From assembly GCA_030248065.1 (NCBI GenBank), contig JASAMV010009099.1, positions 1 through 64,000 of the forward strand: DNA of 64,000 nucleotides, read 5' to 3'. The notes under the pieces are model-generated. The model did not search any database, was not told the DNA's origin, and saw only the letters and a list, made by a program, of their open reading frames with translations. The stretch comes from Rhynchonema sp. JSB1_4. Taxonomy: Eukaryota; Nematoda; Chromadorea; Monhysterida; Xyalidae. The position numbers and the translations under genes were made by a program. Every line of letters starts with the position of its first letter. Position 1 is the first letter of the stretch. Positions 1-10,400 of this stretch are shown one piece after another.

Positions 1-61
1 CTGCAGGTTGCTGAAGACGACCATGAAAAACACAAAACAATGACGAAATATGAATTTGCAG

Positions 62-3000
62 CAAACAAGTCGATCTGCGTCAAGAGCACGATCTGATGTT
101 GTTGCGTGATTGGGTGCGTGAACAACTGACGCCCAACTACACGGCCGACTACCAACGTGCCGTGTACAATCAACTGCACGCGCCTGCGATGCGGCAGAGG
201 TTCAAGATATTGGACACCATTGATGATACGAATCTCAGGCATAGGGTACACGGTGGTTTTGTTGTTTTGGGTTTTTGAGAATGTGAATCCTCAAAACATG
301 ATATATTTGTGCGGGAAACTTGATGTTTCACGCCAGATAGACTTTCTGTTGCGAGTTAGCAACCAATGCTAACAATTCTCCTTCACTTAAGAAGCGAAAA
401 TCCTCAGGAGGTCAGGTCACAAAAATGAAAATAGGAGTTCAAAGTAGTCACACGCAGGAAACACTGGTTTTCATATTACAAAGACTGCTAATGGGGTTTA
501 CAAATAGAAGTGAGACCTAAATCTTCCGATTAGTTCTGACGGATTTCGATTAGCCCTGCAAAGTGGCACAAAGCTGGAAATGACGCAGCTACAAGAAACG
601 CTGATGTTTCACTTTAGATACATAACTCGCGGTGGTGATTTTGTTCACTTCCAGAATTTGATCTTATATATGTACCTAACAAATGACATTTGCAAACGAA
701 ACGGTTCTGCTTTGTTCTCAGGTTGAAAGCCTATTTTCCAGCGGTGTGCTCAAAACTAAAAGCATTGACTCTCCAAATTGACATGAAATTCGATCTGGTC
801 AATTTTAACAGCGACTGATGTTTCACGGCAGATTGAGTACCCCTGGTTCAGAAAAGCTGCCGATAATTATCTATGATACAAATCGAACATGGCAACAAAA
901 CTATAACAATTTGACATAAAACTGGAAGTTGTCAAAGTCAGGAAGCGCTTATGTTTCATGCCAGATAGGCCACCGGTGATTTGCCAGTGGGTGTCAATAC
1001 TTTTTTGTTGGCCTCAGCCCAAAAAAAGCCTGAAACGAAAAATACAAACCAAACTAGTAATAACGATCACAGATCCGTTTCATCGCGGATGACGTCGGCG
1101 CACATCTTCGATTTGCCAATCAATCAACGTTGTATCGAACCAACAGACAGTACAAGGTGACCAGCAAGAAATGGACGGTCAAGAAGCAGGTGCTCAAGTG
1201 AGTTAGCACTTCTTTTTTCGGTCACCAGGTGCAGCACCCGCCGCGTGACAAACAAGATTAAATGGATAAGGCTGCTTGTTTAACGACAAGTATGTGGCGC
1301 CAGTACTTTTTCCAACTGTGTTTCCAGAAAACAAGCAGAGAAAGAGGCACAGGAAGATAACGACGATGAGTCAGAGCTGTCCTACAATCCGGAGATGGAG
1401 GATGAGGAATTACTGTCAATGGGCGCTGATGGTTGGTTCACTTTCATTGTGGCCTTTGTTTCGGTGATGTTTACGGGCGATTCCTTTGACAGTTTGTGCG
1501 CGAATGACACAGAAAGCATCGGTCCAGAAGAGTATTTCAACGGTATCAGGTGTCTGGTCTCCATGCACAGTTCCTCAACAGAAAGCAGTTGCATGTCGCT
1601 ATCATTGTTACTCGTAGTCTATCATGTTTTGTGGTTTCATGCCATTGCTGTATGTCAGAAAAATTTCAGAAATTTCGATTTATAAGGTAAACGATCCTAT
1701 AAAGAGGGCTGTATCTACCATTATTACACTGCATATTTTCCAGTCTCGCTGCATTCGCCGGGTCCGAGCTGTGCTGGTGGCACAACGGCGAAAGTTCTGT
1801 TGGAAACACGCAAAATCGATGTCAACGGGCCATTCATGTCGGATTTGGACTACAGACTCAAACATCGCGCATTGTTGGAAGCACAGATGACGCCCGACTG
1901 GTTGGTGGCTTTCAGTGTAGTTACGTTACATGATTGCTGCCAGATTTACTTGCAGCGTAAGTAACTAGATTACCTTGCCCCAAGTCGTGGTTGGGATCCT
2001 GGTCTCTGGCATACACTCCGTCCCTTTTTATTCAGGACCAGTCAGCGTGGGAGAGCTAAGTTTAGTTAGGCGTTTCCCAACGTCTGAGTGCAAATCTAAA
2101 CTATGGCTGGTAATCAGCTGATCTACTTTTTATTTGTTGAGATGTGTAGAGGTCGGAATTTGTGGCGTCCCTAAATCTTGAGATATCGTCAATTCACAAA
2201 TCACACACAACATCAAAAAAAACAAAAACCTGGGCAGATCACCAAGTGTGATACTGGCTGTGACCTTAGATTTCCCATGATGACCGAGTCCCATTGTTTG
2301 CAGCATCGTCCGATTCGAGGACTGCATGGTTGACCTCACTGATAACCAGGTTATCTGGGTGCCATTGCCCAAAGTCAGCGTCGACATTGCAGCGTACTAT
2401 CTGGCACAGGCGTACAATGATCATACATTGGTGTCCGACAACATTCCATCGGAGGTGCCGGCCGACAAAGCTAGAGGTGATGTTTCAAGTATCTAAGTCG
2501 TTTGGAGTCATTGCGGTCGGTTATGGTGTAGTAAAATTTGCAAGGAAGTTATGGAAATCTGTCTGCTTCCGGGCACATGAATGGTATCGGCGGTGTGCAG
2601 TTTGCTGGCATCAGCTTCATCGGGGATTGCTTTGTTTCCGTCCCCTTAAAGTTAAAATATGTGTTCTGTGCAGCAGTCTGTGAAACGTCAGCCCGCATCG
2701 TTTGCTTGTTGCTTGCTTGACAATGTCGTATCTCGTAGTTCAAGATTTTGTGTCTACGCATCGTTTTGCACATCCAACTAGACGCAGTTTAGTGCAACCT
2801 GCGAAACATTTTGATGTCTCACCAAAGTCAAAGCAACATCCGATCAAGTCCGGGCTGATGCCAGCCAGAGCAAAGCGCGTACCGAATCTCTTTATTCACG
2901 TGGTCGTCATCCGACTTTATTTAGTTTTTGCGGGTTCTGTTCTATTTATCCAATCATCCTAGTTACTTGCCACATTCATCAGGTTACATCTTTGACATGC

Positions 3001-4189
3001 GCAACGTGCCGAAAGAGAAGCTATGGGAAATGCAACAGGCGCAAACGAATGATGACGGCGGACAACGGTATCGTACACTTTACACGCAGTGAGTCCCTTG
3101 ATTTTCTCTTTCGTTTCATTTTGCGCTTCTTTCCTTGTAGAATGCACACGATGAACAAAACAATCCTCAGCTACTACTACAACTGGAATACGGATGACGG
3201 CAGTCTGTGTCGCGCGTCCGATTGGGCACATTACAAGGTCAAGAATGAGTCGCAATGGACGCATGTCATTCGGATGCAAAGTTGGTGATTTTCTTTTTTT
3301 TGGTCACGGCCGTCTACCCGTGCAGACGGCCTCGCCAATTCAACATCTAGAGAACTTCAGAGCTTTGGCGCCAGTAAGTGACTCTAAAATTTACGCAGAT
3401 GTTGTTGTGGTTTTGACCCTGACCGTGAGACTGTCGTGTTGGCACCTGAAAACCAAAAATTTTAATGCATCTTGCTATGGCGCGAACTTTTATTTGAGAT
3501 GAGCACCCCTGATATACGCAGGTTGGCGAATGTACTCGTGTCCGGATCTGGTCAAATTCCGATTTCTGATCGCGTCGCGCCAAGTGTTTGAGAAGTACGC
3601 CAAGGATATGCTCGACCCGAAACGACAGGAAAGTCGCAATCATCTGCGGCAGTTCGATATCGTGAGTGAGAAGTTGTGCCTTGTCGCGTCATACCTCTGA
3701 AACTTCAGTTGCTTGGCATATCCCTGTGTGGATTTGCAATGATAAAAACGTTGCAAACATGGTGTGTATGGGCCGGTCAATTTGGCTCTCGGCCCACCAC
3801 TTTTGTTTTCACTGGTCACAACCAAGACGTGACCCGGACCTGTCAAAAGAACATCTTATCATTGAAGTCAGCTAAGTTCACCGAGTTTGTGCAAGGTTGG
3901 AAGATAATTAGGATTGGATGCGGTGTACCTAATGGTGTCCTTTCAAATTCAGGCATTCGTCTATTACTACTGGTTCGGCCCTCCACGCCAGTATCAGCGC
4001 ATCGATCTGAGCTCAGCCGCGCGCTCTGTGATTCACAAACGATGTTTCAATCAGCAACAAATTGGCAAAGTGAAGAAAATGGCACGAAAGAAGACGGATT
4101 GGTGGAACATGAGTTCGGATGAAATCCAGGAACAACAGGGTCGGGTGTACTACAGGAAGCAGAAACTAACGCATCTTATTCATGATTGA
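62..4189 (+). CDS. Unrecognised multi-exon gene, 3' part (5' end outside window)
   Basis: Eleven exons join in one open frame of 484 residues plus stop: 62-245, 1073-1197, 1229-1270, 1328-1431, 1744-1900, 2304-2476, 2983-3088, 3141-3280, 3326-3373, 3522-3661 and 3953-4189 (TGA). All junctions keep phase. The exon 3 donor must be GC rather than GT to do so (AAG|GCTGC); the only GT donor there breaks the frame. The protein has basic segments, then an acidic stretch (DNDDESELSYNPEMEDEELL) and two segments centred on YYY: LSYYYNW from exon 8 and VYYYWF from exon 11. Exon 10 plus exon 11 (EKYAKD, about 30 residues, YYYWF, then RQYQR) loosely resemble the end of a SANT domain as in MTA/MIER-type ELM2-SANT proteins (EKYGKDF...YYYMW). 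That is a weak, by-eye match, so I assign no function. The tail is basic and glutamine-rich. An AATAAA lies 260 bp after the stop. Confidence 0.72.
246..1072 (+). other. Intron of gene 1 carrying a dispersed TGATGTTTCA-type repeat
   Basis: This stretch between two coding exons has no supported exon. The string TGATGTTTCAC with similar flanks (often followed by GCCAGATAG or a variant) recurs near 321, 602, 817 and, as TTATGTTTCATGCCAGATAG, near 949. This suggests degenerate direct repeats spaced 130-280 bp apart. Confidence 0.5.
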
Positions 4190-4448
4190 TCAATCGAAGG
4201 AAATTGTAAAATAGTTGACCGCACTGCTTTGTTTGATGATCTTACTACTTGCCACTTGTATTGTGTATATTTTCTCATTCTTTTTATTCTTGTGCACTTT
4301 TGGAATTTCTCTGTTGGTTCCTCTTCGGCTATGACTGTTGTGTTGTCTTGTCTGTCAGTTGCTTGGTTCTCACGTACATATTATATTTATTTTGTTGTTT
4401 GTGACTGTGAGTTTGGTACTATGCTGTTTCATTGTGCATGTATCTTGC

Positions 4449-4454
4449 AATAAA
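4449..4454 (+). terminator. Poly(A) signal of gene 1
   Basis: AATAAA lies 260 bp downstream of the TGA of gene 1, in a T-rich 3' UTR-like stretch. A second AATAAA lies about 35 bp further on. The position fits cleavage and polyadenylation of the plus-strand gene. Confidence 0.5.
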
Positions 4455-4852
4455 ACTGAAAACAAGCTTTGGTTCGATGGTTGATTGAATAAATTGATTA
4501 TTCGAAAAGAACCAAAAACTGCGAATGAAATGCGGTTGTACCGTAACATCAAAGTTTGGGGCGCACTGACAAAACGACGAAGCCGAAACCGTCTGGTCAA
4601 CCGACCATTGCTGTTCGGCATGGGCTGATAATGACCGATCCCGATAACCCGAAAGCACTGCATAATTGCGAAGGTGTGTGGTTCTAGATTCGCACCTGAG
4701 GTTTCATGATAGCAGTAAGATGTGCTCCCACATACAAATCGCTTGCGCGTCTTTTGTGTTCACTCGCACTGACGATGTCCTGGTGCACCGTCCGTCTGTG
4801 AACCAAGTTGCCGACATTTTGACGTTATGTCATCAATTTGGATCAATATAGT

Positions 4853-5100
4853 ACAGTAAATTTCTAATTTCGTTGCCTCATGCTTTCTTACAGACGCAGG
4901 GAAAGTCCCCGTTCGAAGTCGAAGCAGGCAACAAGCTCAACACAGTGAACAAGCCACGCAGCTGACACACACAGCTTGTGCGACTGAAACATTCGAAACG
5001 CACACGAGCCAGCTGCGTGGCTTGTTGCCTGCTTCGACTTCGAACGGGAGTTTTCCTGCGTCTGTAAAATGCATGAGGCAACGAAATCAGAAACTTACCA
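4853..5100. repeat. Fold-back (inverted repeat) element
   Basis: The left arm (about 4853-4936) is the near-perfect reverse complement of the right arm (about 5020-5100). Shared core strings are CGTTCGAAGTCGAAGCAGG on the left and CCTGCTTCGACTTCGAACG on the right. The arm ends read as TTTCTRATTTCGTTGCCTCA. The left arm carries about 15 extra bases and then continues with GCCACGCAGCTG, which also pairs with the right arm, so the spacer is short. It has no coding capacity and looks like a MITE or fold-back transposon. Confidence 0.75.
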
Positions 5101-7476
5101 TACTAATTGCGAAATATTCGCTGGTTTCACCAAGATCCACATTCGTGTGCGTGATGCGAGAATTGAGCTTTGGGACTCCGCCAACAGAGAGGGCGCGAAA
5201 TGGAACGGGCACAAGTACGTCTAACTGGTTGTGTGCGAATTTCTTTGAATAGAAACCCTGAATAGGGTGAATATTCGTGAGCGCCATTTTTTGGTCGCTC
5301 ATTTCGATGCATTTTGAAAGGAATGTGGTGCCATAGGCCATCTTCAGTGAGAATACACCATAACACGAGCGTTGTCTTAAAGGTTGTTCTACACATTTTT
5401 CCGGCATTGTAGATAAAAAGCACATTTTCCATTTTGTTCTGGGTGCGTGAATTGCAAGATAATAGGGCCACAAGCACAAAAAAGCGTCCACCAGACGCAC
5501 ACAGGCAGTTTTGAAATTGAAATTGGCCGTGCCAAGTTGTAACGAGCACGTTAATAAAATGAGTAATTGTCGAAAACAATGCCAGTCACTCAATTTACTA
5601 CCTAAATATGGGCAAGGCGTAAGTTTTTCTTGTATTTCAAAAAGTTCAAAAATGCGGTCAGACTTGGGCGCGTGTCACTTCAAAAACTTTAATGACGCTC
5701 TGGCATAAACGCGGTTCGAAAAACCAACCAAATTTTATGTCAAACCACTTCATTTTGAGCGTTTTTAGGGAGCAGAGCGAGCTCCAATTGAGTCCTGTTG
5801 GTTCTGGTCTGCAAGTTCGTCGCGAAACTCAAACATGACGGAACCGGAACCAGTGTGGTGGAAATGAAATCACTTTTGCGCGACCATTTAGTGATGTTGC
5901 AAATGATTAGTCGGAGACAGCTGCAACCGGATGTGGCGTGATCGGATTTGTAATGTCTGGTTCTGGCCTGAAGATCTGGCAGCTTTGTGTGTGGTATACC
6001 TTTTGCAATTCCAGATCTTCCTTTGTGACATCGATGGTGATGCATACCTTTACCTAGTGGTGTGACGGCAAAAAAAGCAAAAGTTCAACAATCACTTTTT
6101 GTGTTCCGTATTGTGACATAAGGGATCACAGCTCTGTCCATGGGGATAACGAAGGATGAAGGATAACCATTTGTCTTGATGTTTATAGTTCCTGTCTGGG
6201 ACTGGATTTTTATCATTTTGTTGAACTTTGTTCTGAAATTTTTGAAATATCACTTTGCCAACTTTTGTTTCTTGCCAAATAAGTCGACCATATGGTTTCG
6301 TGCCCGCGACTTTTCAACAAAAAAATCTGCTAAAGTAATTTTGGCAAGTTTCACCGGCCGAAGATTCATCAGAGACGATTCACGAAGCACAAGCAACTGA
6401 AATGCGACAGATCTTCAAGCTTCAGCTGTAACCCAGAGAACGTAAAAATTCAGCCACAAAAAGTGGGCCACCTGACGTCAGAGATGCAGCTAGCCGGTTA
6501 CAAGGTCGTGTGTGTTGCTGAAATCTGAATCTCAGCTGTGCCAAATGGCCAAAAACTGGCATTTTCAACTTTTTTGTCGATGTTCTGGTCTTCTGAGAAG
6601 CAACGCACGAAATGGGGAACATCAGCTCCACGTGTTGTTGCTGCATCCTGTTCAACAGTTCTGGAACCGAAACTTGATCCAAATCTTTAAAGCAACAATA
6701 GCCAAATCCTGTCCAAAAGCTTTTTTAGGTGACTTCTTAGGTATGACTTTTTTGCTGGCTTCAACCCATGTTGTGAACGACGTCAACGTACTGCTACAGC
6801 TGGATAAAGTGTCCCGGGATGGCTCGCTGCTGTGGGAGTTCCCTGGAACCGGACACTCATTGACATTTGGTTTTTTAGTTCCGAAGTTTTGTTGCTGTCA
6901 AGTCACCTGACTTTGTTCTTGTTCGGAATCATGAAACATATGCAATATTTGATGCTCCCAATTTCCTGATGGATGCCTTTTTCTATTCTTGCACCTGTAC
7001 TATTCCACAAGAAAGGACATAGCGTAAATTGCACATCTTCCAAGCTTTTTACGCGCGTTCGCAGTCCGTTATCAGTTTACGTTCCGCTGTAAAATCACTG
7101 TCAGCTGTTTTTTAGCTGGTTGGCCAAAACCTCAGTTAGCCTGTGAGAAAATATGATACGGCGATTGTTAACATGTGGCCATTAACATTTGTAACGTTAC
7201 GGAAAAAAGTTCTTTAGCTTCCCAAAAGCCATATTTTTATCAACCTGATGGATTCGTTCCATCAGTTTTGACGAATGACTTTTTTGCTTGAGAAATGCTG
7301 AACAGCGGGTAATCAGACCCGACCTGATTGGCATTGTGTAACCTGGTGAACTCTAGTAATTGGTTGCGTTTTCCGTTATGATTATGGTGCATATGAAAAT
7401 TGGCTTCTGTTAAAACGAGCGTTCAACTAATTTGACTTTTCAGAGCAAGTCCCGGAACCGCCTCCCAATTCTCAAA

Positions 7477-10400
7477 ATGTCCATTTTCCCATTGTTGACC
7501 GCGTTATTATCCGTGCTGGGCTGCAGCAATGCATTGCGTTGTCGATGCGACCCGGCCTGGTTCGACCAGAACACAGTGGCGTGCACCAATGGCTACTGTC
7601 AGGGACCGGACCCGGCGTTCTTCGGCGGAATATTCTGTCTGTCCGTCAGTCGAACAGGTATAACGTACATAATTATTGGTTTTTTTGCTTCATTGCAGGC
7701 AATGCGTACAAGTCAACTCCCAAGTCATCATTTATACATATCAAAATCAAATGATATTCCCTGAAAGCGTTGCAGTTCAGAGGTTAACAGGAAACTGGGA
7801 CTCCAAACTGTCATTGATTTATGACAAAGAGGTTCATTGTACAAAGGGTAAACAACCGAATTGCTGTAGTTTGTTTGTTTTACTGCTCTCCAAAGGGCGC
7901 ATAAAACCATATGCAGGTAAATTTGGCGATGAAAGCATATTTACAACACCGGGTGGGACAATTACGGAAATAAAAAGTAAATTCAACAGTGGTTGGTTAA
8001 GAAAACCACAGCAAACAGAAAGCGCATGGATGGCGTCCCCAGGCAAACGTGCATGCGTATCGCCATATCCATCCGTTGACGGCAGTCGGACGCGGTGTGT
8101 AAAGTTATTGTTGCAGTTCATTCCATGTCTGCTGCTTCACACTGTGAAAGTTTTCACTGTGACGTGACAGAAAGTGTCTGGTCCAAATAATATCACTACA
8201 AACAGGGGTGATAACGTTTCAGAATTATAGTTGCCTGATCTTCAAAGGAGTTGTGATCTTACAGACGGTACCGAGCGTCACGCATGTGTGTCGGCCAGCC
8301 AGTACCACCGTGACCCGCTCAAATTCTCCGGATCCCAGCTGTGGTGTGCACATATGCCATATGGAACAAAAGGTGCGCCTGGTCTTTTGTTTTTATTGAT
8401 TTTATTATTTTTCTGCATATTTATTTCAATTAAACCATCAAATGAGAACTGGGGTAACCTGTCAACCAGTCGCGTCATGACAAGATCATCACGGAAGCAC
8501 TGCACCGCATAACACACAAACTTCCACACCGAAAAGACACCAGACAAGAATAATTGTAGTATATAAGCTGGGATAAAGCTTTCTCAGTGACGATGAAAAC
8601 AAGCAATTTTTAATCTATTGAATGGCCAATAAATGATGTCTCAATAGTTCTTGATGTCGCGCTAATCGGTTGCCCGTTCTATCGTCCAAAGTGTGAAAGT
8701 GCGAGCCTGAGTTGAGCGGCTTAGATTCTGCTGGAAAATGTTGGACAAAAAGTTATCTTTTTGAACATCCTTTCGCTCTCTTCGAAAAGTTTGAGAAAAG
8801 GAAAGCACAAAATGAATAAAACCTGAATGATCTGCAAATACAGCGTCCAGATTTGAGAGTTGGTGTGGATAGTCTAAAATAAAAATATGATGCTGCAGTT
8901 AAAACTCGATGTACTGAATTTAAAGAAAGCCTCTTTCTGAATCGCTACACACCTGGTGCTAACTCTTCCCCAATGTATTCCGGAATCTCTTCCCATTTTG
9001 ATGCAATATCTTGTGTGGCTGGGGCTAAAAGTGAAAAAACCACCTAAGTAGCAGCATGATAAATTCCAGCTATGTATTCTTGCAAAAATTTTCAAATGTG
9101 ATGAAACATCAGTACCTGATCGTTCAGTGACTGCTGGGTCGTTGGGAATTACCAAGGGCGGTGGGTGTGCGTGCCCATCTTGTGCATCGTGCGGCAACGG
9201 GGGTAATGCTTGCGCGAAAACTGAAAGTGTACATCGGGGTGGCATCGAAATCGGAGATCGGTTCAAACCAGCCTTCGTTACGTATAACATTTTTAGTTTC
9301 ATTTTTGACACTTGAGAGTTTGTGATATGGATCTGTGTAATTAGTGGTGGTCCCCCGGACATCGGGGCCCACACACCATGTTGAACAAAATCGGCTTCAG
9401 TTAACCAGCCAAATTCCGCAAAGTCACAATCAAATCAAGACTGGTCCGACCCGATCATCACGTTTCATGCCACTCATGGTCAAATTTGAACTGAGACCAT
9501 CATAGATTATGATCCAGAACCAGATAGCCAAATGCAAACCAACTTTCCTGGTCAGCCTCCCTTGGCTCACTGATTGGTTTTGCATCAATCCAGTGTGCTG
9601 TTTCATGTGCATGATGTTTTTGTTCGCGCTGTTTTGCGATGATCTGCGGCCCGTAGTATTTGTAGATGCGCTCCAGATGAACGTGGGACAGCTCAGTAGC
9701 AGGCATGAAGGGTATAATCTGATCCCAAGGTAGATACTCCAGATACTTGTCGCTGAAATTGATATTTTGACTTTGAGGATTATTTGCGGGGTTGTCGCAG
9801 AATTTTGAATAAATGACTAACTCTAAACTGTTTAACGAGCTGGCTAGCAACTGAGGTGCGAGTGAGCGCCAGCCCAACTTTGCGATCATCTCCCTCTCCA
9901 TAATTGCTTCGAATACGGAGTTCAAATTGCCGCCCAATTCGATAGCCTACGAGAACCGCAAGTGTTTCAGTTTTTTTGAAATACCGGACAATTTGTGGTT
10001 CTGCCAACCTTTTCGTACATGATGTGCTTGGGGATTACTTTGGCTTGCTCCGTGGTGAGTTGAGAGAAGTTTGCGGCTCGGAACATGCGGAAATGCTGGT
10101 CGCTAAACAAAGTTATTTTTACAAACGTCATTTTGTTGTACAAAACAAGACTAAAAACACATCTCCAACCCGAAAAATTGCAGTTCGCTGGGCAAGAAGC
10201 GGTTTAGTTGAATGGCGCTTTCGTCAAATGGAGAGCTGCGGAAGGGTGGCTCCACATACCCTGCTGCACCATGAAGGGCCCCGTGAAGAGGTCCTGTTGG
10301 GCCGTGGAATGCAGGCCCACGATGTGCACCAAAGTTAGGGTGCTCGTGACCCCCATGGGTGGGCAGTGGGGGCAGTTGAGGTGCGATTTGAGGCTGATTG

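Larger units (their letters stand above)
4190..7442. other. Intergenic region, gene 1 to gene 2
   Basis: Apart from the 3' UTR of gene 1 and the fold-back element at 4853-5100, I see no supported gene. Overlapping minus-strand open frames of 150-168 codons at 5087-5593 occupy two frames at once, match nothing recognisable and begin inside the fold-back, so they are treated as chance. The upstream part of the 5' UTR intron of gene 2 may lie here, because an acceptor (TTTTCAG) ends at 7442. Confidence 0.5.

Noticed and set aside
5087..5593. Minus-strand open frame of 168 codons with an overlapping 150-codon frame
   Set aside because: Two overlapping frames are open equally, one starts within a fold-back element, and neither shows a motif, splice context or paralog.
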